38,189 bases of DNA from Candidatus Obscuribacterales bacterium. GTDB lineage: Bacteria; Cyanobacteriota; Vampirovibrionia; Obscuribacterales; Obscuribacteraceae. The notes under the pieces are model-generated. The model did not search any database and was not told the DNA's origin. It saw only the letters and a program-made list of their open reading frames with translations. The stretch is from positions 1-38,189 of the forward strand of contig JAIELX010000049.1 in NCBI GenBank assembly GCA_019752635.1, read 5' to 3'. The position numbers and the translations under genes are program-made. Each line of letters begins with the position of its first letter. The stretch's first letter is position 1. This document shows, one piece after another, positions 8,909 to 17,340 of this stretch.

Positions 8909-9122
8909 GGTGTTTACCTTCGCTTTCAGGCTGTTTACGGGCCGATATCCTAACACATAGACCGCATCGAGAGGCTTTTCAGGGGAGGAAGGACCCATGC
9001 AAGGTTCGTTCGAATTTTCCTGTCGGCAAAGGTTGTAAGATTAAATCCTGTTCTGGATTTGAACTTTTTGCACGGTTTCTTCGTTACTAATAAGTCGGCT
9101 CTCGAAATCAAAAGCGAATCAC

Positions 9123-11285
9123 ATGCGCAAATATATCTCGGTTTTCGTGGTACTCCTTCTTTTGTCCGCACCGACAGTGTTAGATCCGGTAACCGCCCGG
9201 GAAAACCCTTCTCCAGCCGGTAGGGACAAGATCTTGCACTTACTGAATCGAGTTACCTTCGGACCGTCTCCAGCGGATATAACGACTGTAGAACATTTAG
9301 GAATCGAAGGGTTTATCGATCAACAGCTTCATCCGGAAACCATATCGTTGCCTCCCTTCCTTGAGAAGGTTGCTAGTAAGGAAACTGTCAGCGGCTCCCC
9401 GGCTCAGCTTTATCTGGACTACGGACCTCCCGCCATTACACAGTTCAAGAATCAGGGCACCTTGAAAGGTTCGTTTGGCGAGCCGAATTTCGCACCGCGC
9501 AATGGTTCTACCCCCGGGTTCAGACGGGCCCGGGGCGGTCTGTCCGGGCAGGGAGTGCAAGGTCAGGGGCGTCTCCGCCGGGGTGATGACGATCTTTCGG
9601 GTGGATTCGGCGCGCAAGGCGGACTTGGTGAGCTAAGCGCGGCAGACGACTCGTCCGGTGGATTTGACCGGAAAGGGAATCCCGAGCAGCGCCGTTTCGC
9701 CGGAAACGGACAGTTTCTCAGGGCTCGAGGGCGCGTCGATGGCTTTGACTTACAGAGGCGAATCTCGCCACCATCGCCTTCGAACCGCGAGTTGTCGGAT
9801 TCGGGAAGCGAAATGGAGATGAACTCGGCCGCTGAGATGAACGGCGCTGAGAATGCCTCCGAGATGAATGGTGAGAAGAACGCTGCTGAGCTAAATTCTG
9901 CAGCTGCCGGACCGGGAGCTAGGAGGGGGGATGGCGGGACAGCACGCTCTGCGCCGAATGCCGCTGGCAAGATCAATGGCGCCGGGAATGACGGGGCAAC
10001 GCAGTTCAGACGTGCTCGCCAGGTGAACCAGGGTAATGCGGTGGACGCTGGTCAGGAGCGCCAAGTGCCGGACGGTCAAGGCATTAAGAACAGAGAGAGC
10101 GGAAAGGCGAATGGCAAAGACCCCGGACAGAAAATCCTCGGACAGATTCACAGGAAATTTTACGGCGATATTTCAACGGCTCGCTTGACTCGCTCCATAT
10201 ATAGTCCTCGCCAACTCGAAGAGTTGATGGTTGATTTCTGGTTCAACCATTTCAATGTTTCGTTCGACAAAGGGCTGGATCATATCTGGGTTGGTACTTA
10301 TGAGGAGCATGCGATTAGACCTCACGTGTTTGGCAAGTTTCGAGACTTGCTAGGAGCCACTGCTCACCATGCGGCGATGTCATTCTATCTGGACAATTGG
10401 CAGAACACGGCGCCGGAAAGTCCCGGTGCTCGAGGCAAGTTGCAGGGACTGAACGAGAATTACGCCCGTGAGCTGCTTGAACTACATACTCTGGGTGTCG
10501 ACGGCGGGTATTCCCAGAAGGATGTAGTGGAGCTTGCCAGGGTTCTGACCGGCGTCGGCTTTCAGCGGCGTGAACGCTATTTGCGGAGTGCCGGCATGAT
10601 GCAAAGTCTGTCTGGTACGGGGTTCGATTCATCTCGCCACGACTTCAAGGAAAAAGTGCTCCTCAAGAAAAACATCAGAGGAACGGGCGAATCCGAGCTG
10701 GAGGAAGCATTGGATCTTCTTGCTAAGCATCCGTCGACAGCAAAGCACATAGCAACTAAATTGGCTGTCTATTTCGTAGCGGATAATCCGCCACCGTCAT
10801 TAGTGCGCAAGCTCGCTGACAAATTTACCACCACCGGTGGAGACATTCGTGCGCTCATGAATGAATTGCTCCATAGTGAAGAATTTTGGGACGGCACCAA
10901 CTTCAATTGCAAGTTCAAGTCGCCGTACAAGTACATGGTCTCAACCTTAAGGGGCTCTGACGCCAAGGTGATCGGTATGGCGCCACTGGTCAATTTTTTG
11001 AACCAATCCGGAATGCCCTTGTACAAGTGTCTCACTCCTGATGGATACAAGTGCACCAGATCTGCATGGCTTAGTCCCGATGCTTTGATTAAGAGGATAA
11101 ACCTTGCAACGAACTTGGGGGTGGGGCGGTTCCCCGGCGCGGAACCGGGCTACTACGACTATCAAAGGGCTATGTCCCTGCTCGGCCCCAAGGTTTCGAG
11201 TCGCACACTCAGTGCAATCGAGAGCGCTCCCCAACCCTTGAGGTTGGCATTGATTCTTGGCAGTCCCGAATTCATGATGTACTAG
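9123..11285 (+). CDS. Exported DUF1800 protein with a large low-complexity insertion
   Basis: This is a 720-residue protein. Residues 1-26 are a signal peptide. The DUF1800 fold begins with HLLNRVTFGPSPADI at about residue 39 and resumes after about 345 with LEELMVDFWFNHFNV, ENYARELLELHTLGVDGGYS and ARVLTGVGF, the classic signatures. Between about 110 and 340 lies an insertion rich in Gly, Arg, Asp, Asn and Ala, including a repeated EMN.A / EMNGE pattern (about 230-260). The family's function is unknown. It is nearly always next to a DUF1501 gene, as here, 8 bases downstream. There is no clear ribosome site before the ATG, so expression may rely on another signal. Confidence 0.9.
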   Translation: MRKYISVFVVLLLLSAPTVLDPVTARENPSPAGRDKILHLLNRVTFGPSPADITTVEHLGIEGFIDQQLHPETISLPPFLEKVASKETVSGSPAQLYLDYGPPAITQFKNQGTLKGSFGEPNFAPRNGSTPGFRRARGGLSGQGVQGQGRLRRGDDDLSGGFGAQGGLGELSAADDSSGGFDRKGNPEQRRFAGNGQFLRARGRVDGFDLQRRISPPSPSNRELSDSGSEMEMNSAAEMNGAENASEMNGEKNAAELNSAAAGPGARRGDGGTARSAPNAAGKINGAGNDGATQFRRARQVNQGNAVDAGQERQVPDGQGIKNRESGKANGKDPGQKILGQIHRKFYGDISTARLTRSIYSPRQLEELMVDFWFNHFNVSFDKGLDHIWVGTYEEHAIRPHVFGKFRDLLGATAHHAAMSFYLDNWQNTAPESPGARGKLQGLNENYARELLELHTLGVDGGYSQKDVVELARVLTGVGFQRRERYLRSAGMMQSLSGTGFDSSRHDFKEKVLLKKNIRGTGESELEEALDLLAKHPSTAKHIATKLAVYFVADNPPPSLVRKLADKFTTTGGDIRALMNELLHSEEFWDGTNFNCKFKSPYKYMVSTLRGSDAKVIGMAPLVNFLNQSGMPLYKCLTPDGYKCTRSAWLSPDALIKRINLATNLGVGRFPGAEPGYYDYQRAMSLLGPKVSSRTLSAIESAPQPLRLALILGSPEFMMY

Positions 11286-11293
11286 GAGTATCG

Positions 11294-12535
11294 ATGAATA
11301 GACGTGATTTTATTCGATCCGCCGGTTTGCTGTCGCTTTCATTGATGATGCCTCAGGCGAACGGTTGGGCGTGGGCTGCTCCAGGTGCGGGTGATCCAAA
11401 CAGTTCGAGGCTGGTTGTAATATTCTTGCGAGGTGCCGCTGACGGTCTCAACATTTTGGTGCCCTACAGTGACCCGGCTTATTACTCATTGCGCCCTACC
11501 ATTGCGATACCCAAGCCCGGTGCCGAATTAGGAGCGCTCGATTTGGACGGTTCCTTCGGTCTGCATCCTTCGCTTGCACCCATTTTGCCGCTTTGGAAAA
11601 GCAAATCGCTGGCGTTCGTTACTTGCTCCGGCTCACCGGACCCGACTCGCTCTCATTTTGACGCACAAGATTACATGGAATCCGGCGTTCCTGGTAACAA
11701 GATTACTGCTACCGGCTGGCTCAACCGATTACTGTCACAGCTGCCGGACAACAAATCACCCATAAGAGCGATTAATGTCGGCAACACCATGCCTCGAATA
11801 CTTCAGGGACCGATCAGCGTTGCCAGTTATGAGGCGAAACCTTCAGGGCGTGGTTCCGCACTTGATCGCCCCATGGTGCTTTCATCGTTCGCACAGATGT
11901 ATGACGGCCGAAACGATGAGCTGGGCAAGAGTTTTGCTGAGGCGGTAAGTGCCAGAAAGGTTCTTAACAGCAGGTTGCAAGATGAGATGCTCGCTGCCGA
12001 TCAGGGGGCGCCTCTTGCGAAAAACTTTCGCGGATTCGGTCAACAGCTCGGCCGGTTGTTTCACCAGGAACCCGCTACGCGTGTGGCGTTCATAGCACTG
12101 GGAGGTTTCGATACCCACGTTAACCAGGGGGCATCGAAAGGTGTTCTTGCCAACAACCTTGCCACCCTCGGAACCGGTCTGTCCGAGTTTGTTACGGGCT
12201 TAGGTCCGGCATATGAGCGCACAATTATCGCGGTGGTTTCCGAATTTGGTCGAACGGTGAAAGAGAACGGTAACTCCGGTACCGATCATGGTCACGGCAA
12301 TGTGATCTGGCTACTTGGTGGTCCTGTTGCGGGCGGCAAAGTCTACGGGAAGTGGGACGGGTTGGCTCAGCGAACTCTGTTTGAAGGGAGAGATTTACCT
12401 GTCACCACGGACTTCCGAAGCGTTATGAGTGCCATGATCGAAGAACACATGAAGATCGATAGAAAGGGAATGTCCTTTATTTTTCCCGACTTTGCCAACA
12501 CCGACAAATCGGTTCTCAAATTGTTAAGGGCTTGA
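11294..12535 (+). CDS. DUF1501 protein with a Tat-type signal
   Basis: This is a 413-residue protein. The N-terminus MNRRDFIRSAGLLSLSL carries the twin-arginine motif, so export in folded form by the Tat system is likely. The body matches DUF1501, a sulfatase/alkaline-phosphatase-like fold, with LVVIFLRGAADGLN near residue 40, HFDAQDYME near 121 and the late GGFDTH and VVSEFGRTVKENG...DHGHGN segments. These include the Asp and His residues that would bind metal in the superfamily. The substrate is unknown. AGGAG is 5 bases before the ATG. It is the second gene of the DUF1800-DUF1501 operon. Confidence 0.92.
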   Translation: MNRRDFIRSAGLLSLSLMMPQANGWAWAAPGAGDPNSSRLVVIFLRGAADGLNILVPYSDPAYYSLRPTIAIPKPGAELGALDLDGSFGLHPSLAPILPLWKSKSLAFVTCSGSPDPTRSHFDAQDYMESGVPGNKITATGWLNRLLSQLPDNKSPIRAINVGNTMPRILQGPISVASYEAKPSGRGSALDRPMVLSSFAQMYDGRNDELGKSFAEAVSARKVLNSRLQDEMLAADQGAPLAKNFRGFGQQLGRLFHQEPATRVAFIALGGFDTHVNQGASKGVLANNLATLGTGLSEFVTGLGPAYERTIIAVVSEFGRTVKENGNSGTDHGHGNVIWLLGGPVAGGKVYGKWDGLAQRTLFEGRDLPVTTDFRSVMSAMIEEHMKIDRKGMSFIFPDFANTDKSVLKLLRA

Positions 12536-12942
12536 TGATCGTTACGCGGAAAATTTTGTCGGTCGAGTGCCGCCGCCGGTCGCCTTTTTCAGTAGTCGGA
12601 AAAACGCGGGAAAATCTGACTCTTTCTCGACCGTTCGGGCAAGTGTCCGCTGTGCTTGCTGTAGGGTTTTTCCCTGCGCGCAGGTAGGGCTGCTGCCATG
12701 CGGATTCTCAAATTGGACAGGTTTAAACTTGTGCATTCGAAAATGCCACAGGAACGGACCGTTCTTGCCACAACGACCTTGCATAATAGAGGCGCCGGTT
12801 GACGAACTGCTTGGAGTCTAGTCCTCATCAATGCCGGCTTCCCCTGCACGTCTTTTCTTTTCTTCCAAATACGTATTCTCCGGTTTCTACTCATCATCCG
12901 TGTATGTTTGAATTTCGGAACAATTAAAACTGAGATATTCGA
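12536..12942. other. Intergenic region without a supported gene
   Basis: This 407-base region lies between DUF1501 and the long beta-helix gene. Open frames here are arginine-rich shadows without ribosome sites. A GC-rich stretch followed by CCTTTTTC (about 12565-12590) could contribute to termination, but it forms no clean hairpin. The promoter of the downstream pair presumably lies in the last 100 bases; no clear boxes were found. Confidence 0.5.
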
Positions 12943-15900
12943 ATGAAAACTGCAAAAATTCTTTCGCTGGCATTGACCTTGTCCCTGGTATCTGTTGCGC
13001 TTCCTTCAGCCACTAGAGCCGAAGGGACTGCTGAGCCGAATTCAGCGCAAGAGCCTGCGACTGTGAACAGTCCCACCTTCGTTAGCTCCGCCGAGCACCT
13101 CGAAAGCGCAATCGCTTCCGTCGTCAACCAGGGAGGAGGCACGGTTGTCCTTTCCAACTCGGGCAGTCTCAATGATCTCCATGTTCCGGTTGGTGTGACC
13201 GTTGTTAGCGTTCTGAACGAAGGCATTCTGAACATCGCCAACAGTCTTGTGAACAGCGGCACAATCATTGCTCTGGCCGGTAGCGACGCGGTCACGAATT
13301 TGCAGATTTCCGCCGCATCTATATTGAACAACTCTACCGGTGTAATCTCGAACGCTCTACCGGCTAACTTGAGTGGACTCTTCGGCGCAACGGGACCGAT
13401 GAACCTGTCTCTTTTCTCAGCCGGCGACTTCAGCAATTTCGGCAGCATTAGTTCTACCGGCAACTTGGCGATTTCCGGGGGCGGCAATATCACCAACACT
13501 GGAACGATGACCGCCAATCTATCGACCGCATTGAGCAGTTTGAGCGGCATTATCAACAATCAGGGCACCATTGCTGCTGTGATGGGTAATGTAAGTTTCG
13601 CAACTACTAGCCCGGTGGATCTAGTCGTTAACAACACCAGAGGTTTGGTTACCGCAGCTGGCGATATCAACTTCGGGACTGCCGGTGGACTTGCCTCAAT
13701 CGGCGGTGGAAAACTGGACTCCGCATTTGTAAATTTCAACGCTCAAGATGGTGTCGTCCGCGCATTAGTTGATGAGATCAGCGGCACGGTCAATGTTTCT
13801 GCGTGCGAGTCTCACATTGGAGTTTCATCAGGGCAGCTAACCATCGGAAACATTGATTTATCCGGCGACCCGACCTTCGTCAACTCTGGCGGTAGCGTCG
13901 TCCTGGTTCCGAACAACGGAACGATTTTGACTTTCAGCGGGCAGGATCTGGCAATACTAGCGTCAGGCGATGTGGTCGCCGGTGGTGGTCTGACTGGAAT
14001 TGATCTTTCCAGCAACACCGTAAACGGCGGCACTTTATTTATCTCCGCCGGGATCGATCTTGTCCAGTCTACCGGCGGGCTGACAATCTCCGAACCACCA
14101 ACTCTACCTTCCACCTGGACCCTCGGTGGCACCAGCGCCACTGGCGGCCGTGTCGATCTCGCCGGTGTTAGCATCAACACTTCAACTAGTGCTGCATCAG
14201 CGAAAGCCGGCAACGTCACAATAACTGCTGCGGACAATAACCTGACAAATGAAATTGGCGGAAAAGGCACTGTCGCTGTCGGAGCTATCAACGCTACCTC
14301 CCTCTCCGGTGCAGGGGGTGACGTCAAGCTTATCGCTCAGGCGGGCGATGCAGCATTGTCGCTGGCCGAATCGATCAGCACTCAGGGCGGTACCGCCAGT
14401 GGCAGTTTTGACGTTGTGACGGGGCAGCCAATTGCCAATGGAGTTTCGTTCTTGAATGGAACCCAATCAGCCGGAACGTTGACTGTCAATACAAGCGACG
14501 GTCACGACGATTTCAATCTGCAAGTCGCGCCTGGTGTCTTCAATGGATTGTACGGCAATGCAAAATTGTCATCTTCCGGAACTTTGCTTCTGCTTAATTC
14601 GGGAGTGCTTCAGTCAACTGCAAACGTTGTATTTGAATCGAGAAACTCCAATTTGGTGGCACTCAATGGCGGAGCTCAGGCTCTCGGGACATTGAATGTT
14701 TTTGCAGGTATTGATGTCGCTACACAGCTCGCGACATTTGCTTCGCTGGGCGAGCTAACGATACAATCCGGCAGCGTTAACAGCGACTTCGGTAACTCGT
14801 TGTTCTTATCGTTCACAGCCGTCAATCTGTTGTCCGGGTCGAGCACTTTTATAGGACCCGGAACCAATGTCAATTCCCTCGGAAACATAAACATTGGAGC
14901 TGGCGGACACATTGATCTAGCAAGCGGTTCCGGCTTGACGGCCAACAATTCCATTCTGGCGATCGCAGGAAACACGTTGACGATTAACCCCGGTGTTGGC
15001 GTCAGCGCGGGAAGCTTGTCCGTTGGCGCCCCGGTGGCAGGACTTCTTACTTATGATCACATAAACACCTACGGCGGAGTTTTTCTTGTATCCGAAAATG
15101 ACATGTCGATCCAGAGTGATGTCACGACTAACGGCTTGGACCTGATTGCCGTTTCGAAACTGGGCGATGTGATGCTCGGAAATGGCGTCGCGTTTACGGG
15201 AAATGGCGGCAACATTGCGATTTTAGCCGGGGGCAGCGTCACCGGTAGCAACAACATTTTTACTTCGCGCGCCGCTGGACTAACCAACAATTTTGGTGGC
15301 GGCGTTATTGAAATCTCGTCCGGCGTTAGCTTCAATCCCCTGGTCCTGGCTCTGACTGCGGATAACAACGCCAACAATCAACAACTCCAGCTATTCAGAA
15401 ACGATATTGTTGCCAACGCAAGCAAGCTCGCCGCGTTTGCAGGAGAGCCAAGCATTCCATTTTCGTCTCCCGTTCTTGATGGGCTGAACAATGTCGCCGA
15501 CCCGGCGCTGATGGGCAACAACGTTAACATCAACAACAACGGCATCAACACAGGGTTGGTCTTCCCGACGACCATCGGCGGCGGTGTAGTGGATGTAAGC
15601 GGTTCGCAGATCAGCACCAGCAAAGGTGCGGTGTTGTTCGATGCCGTCGGGGCAGGCGCTCAAGTTTTGCTGCCCGGGTCGCAGTTCAACACGGAATCCT
15701 ATAGTGTTTTATCGTCCGATTTTGATACCAGCTTGCCCGAGCTGGTTACTCAATCACTAGATGGAATTACGTTCGGCGATGCCGGTTTTAGAATGCCGAG
15801 AATCTTCTCGACCGATCTCTCTAACATCAATATTGCCGGCGAGCGCCAGTTGCGTATTAGCTTTTTCCTTCAGCCGACCGGTGTCACTAAAGAAGAAGTG

Positions 15901-17340
15901 CGGACAAATACTCATGAACGGCTTGCCTTCTTATCCGGTTTCGTATCCAGCAGCACCGGCATGATAGACACGGGTAGAAGCGAGATATCCAGAGTATCCG
16001 GAGTCAGGATCGTAAACACCGATATGGCATCGGCTTCTTCCGGAGGTCGCAGTGTGCTGGAGCCACTGAATATCGTGCGCGATGCCGGAACTGTAATGCC
16101 GGTTGTGAGAGTCGGTGAACGTAGAACAGATCTTGTTCTGTTCACTTCCGGTGGTCAAGTCCTGAGCGGAGTTGTAGGTGGAAGCAAGGGCGGTACTGCG
16201 GTCGGTGCCCGTGGCACAACAGTATCCAACGATCGTGAAGCTCTGGTCTTGCACGGTGGCAGGCTTTATGCCGATGCCGGCGAGCAGGACATGGTCGTCA
16301 AAGCTTCGTTTGGAAACATAGTATTGAAGTCTGGCACCACAGCCGCAATTGTGGCGGACGATCAGGGTGGGGGCCGATTGGTTGTAATTGGTGGCGGCGA
16401 GAACGCAGAGGTTTTGTTAACCCCGCCGGGAAGCAACACGCCGGTAGCACTTAAACCAGGTGAACAAGCCAATATTCGGCTGGAAGACACCACTTTTGAA
16501 CATGCCTCCGAAGGACAAGACCCATCGAAGCGTATGATCATAGTGAAAGGAAAAGCTCCGGTTTCAACATTGCTTGAGGGGGAACAATTCTATTCAACTC
16601 GATCGATCAGATTAGGTGGCGGCGTTCGCCCCGCATACGAACGAATGATTGAGCGTATCAATAGATGGTCTGTGCCGAGTGCTCCCGACACTTCTCTCAA
16701 TGCAACAGCGAAAGTGTTCGATCCTGGTTATCCGACAAACATTTTGGCCGAACCAGGCTCAATGTTTCAGCAAGGTCCAGCCGGGCAAGTTTTCGTGAAA
16801 TCCGGAATGCTTTTCACTCATGCCAACTCCCCGCAAACTCTCGTAATGGATCGCGTTAAGATTGCTTGTGCACCGGGTTCCAACACTACTGTGTTCCAGA
16901 CCGCAAAGCAAACAAGAGTCTTATCTTTCAGTGGACCCGGCGATGCAGTGGCTTCTATAGCTCAGAAAAAGATCTCGCTGCAGCCAGGGCAAGAGCTTAT
17001 GCTGCAGGGAGACCGCCCGACTCGTAACGAGGCTCTTGCTGACGACGGAATTGCCAGGCGCAGTTTGACCAACCTGCAAATTGGCGACCAGTATGCCGTA
17101 ATCGGTGATTTTTCCATTATTTCCGCAATTCAAAATCTCGATCACCTTCGCACCGTACGCACTGGACCTGAACATAAAGACTTGCGTCGGGAATTGCTTA
17201 AGACCGCCGTTGTTGTCGGTATGGTAACGGGCCGCCGCGGGCAGTATTTCATGCAACCCAAGGAAAAAGCTATCGTTCCTGCTAATTTGATCAAAACTCT
17301 GCCTGATGTGATTGCCTTGAAGAGCGATGCTTCGCACTAA
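12943..17340 (+). CDS. Very long secreted beta-helix (haemagglutinin-like) protein with FecR-like modules
   Basis: This is a 1465-residue protein. Residues 1-26 are a signal peptide. From about 40 to 950 it is built of short Gly/Asn/Ser/Val-rich strands (such as LVNSGTI, INNQGTI, GNINIGAGGHI) repeating every 20 or so residues, the look of a right-handed beta-helix as in filamentous haemagglutinins. About 1115-1185 and 1280-1360 resemble FecR-type domains: a V.VKSG start, then strands, ending in LKPGEQANI or LQPGQELML. This suggests a surface or periplasmic fibre. I see no clear two-partner-secretion motif and no outer-membrane barrel nearby, so the export route is unclear. It overlaps the TPR-CHAT gene by 14 bases, implying coupled translation. 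Confidence 0.85.
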   Translation: MKTAKILSLALTLSLVSVALPSATRAEGTAEPNSAQEPATVNSPTFVSSAEHLESAIASVVNQGGGTVVLSNSGSLNDLHVPVGVTVVSVLNEGILNIANSLVNSGTIIALAGSDAVTNLQISAASILNNSTGVISNALPANLSGLFGATGPMNLSLFSAGDFSNFGSISSTGNLAISGGGNITNTGTMTANLSTALSSLSGIINNQGTIAAVMGNVSFATTSPVDLVVNNTRGLVTAAGDINFGTAGGLASIGGGKLDSAFVNFNAQDGVVRALVDEISGTVNVSACESHIGVSSGQLTIGNIDLSGDPTFVNSGGSVVLVPNNGTILTFSGQDLAILASGDVVAGGGLTGIDLSSNTVNGGTLFISAGIDLVQSTGGLTISEPPTLPSTWTLGGTSATGGRVDLAGVSINTSTSAASAKAGNVTITAADNNLTNEIGGKGTVAVGAINATSLSGAGGDVKLIAQAGDAALSLAESISTQGGTASGSFDVVTGQPIANGVSFLNGTQSAGTLTVNTSDGHDDFNLQVAPGVFNGLYGNAKLSSSGTLLLLNSGVLQSTANVVFESRNSNLVALNGGAQALGTLNVFAGIDVATQLATFASLGELTIQSGSVNSDFGNSLFLSFTAVNLLSGSSTFIGPGTNVNSLGNINIGAGGHIDLASGSGLTANNSILAIAGNTLTINPGVGVSAGSLSVGAPVAGLLTYDHINTYGGVFLVSENDMSIQSDVTTNGLDLIAVSKLGDVMLGNGVAFTGNGGNIAILAGGSVTGSNNIFTSRAAGLTNNFGGGVIEISSGVSFNPLVLALTADNNANNQQLQLFRNDIVANASKLAAFAGEPSIPFSSPVLDGLNNVADPALMGNNVNINNNGINTGLVFPTTIGGGVVDVSGSQISTSKGAVLFDAVGAGAQVLLPGSQFNTESYSVLSSDFDTSLPELVTQSLDGITFGDAGFRMPRIFSTDLSNINIAGERQLRISFFLQPTGVTKEEVRTNTHERLAFLSGFVSSSTGMIDTGRSEISRVSGVRIVNTDMASASSGGRSVLEPLNIVRDAGTVMPVVRVGERRTDLVLFTSGGQVLSGVVGGSKGGTAVGARGTTVSNDREALVLHGGRLYADAGEQDMVVKASFGNIVLKSGTTAAIVADDQGGGRLVVIGGGENAEVLLTPPGSNTPVALKPGEQANIRLEDTTFEHASEGQDPSKRMIIVKGKAPVSTLLEGEQFYSTRSIRLGGGVRPAYERMIERINRWSVPSAPDTSLNATAKVFDPGYPTNILAEPGSMFQQGPAGQVFVKSGMLFTHANSPQTLVMDRVKIACAPGSNTTVFQTAKQTRVLSFSGPGDAVASIAQKKISLQPGQELMLQGDRPTRNEALADDGIARRSLTNLQIGDQYAVIGDFSIISAIQNLDHLRTVRTGPEHKDLRRELLKTAVVVGMVTGRRGQYFMQPKEKAIVPANLIKTLPDVIALKSDASH

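Noticed and set aside
12924..16254. Several long minus-strand open frames opposite the beta-helix gene
   Set aside because: They lie wholly inside a gene with clear signal peptide and repeats, are rich in Pro/Leu/Val as expected of antisense frames, and lack ribosome sites.
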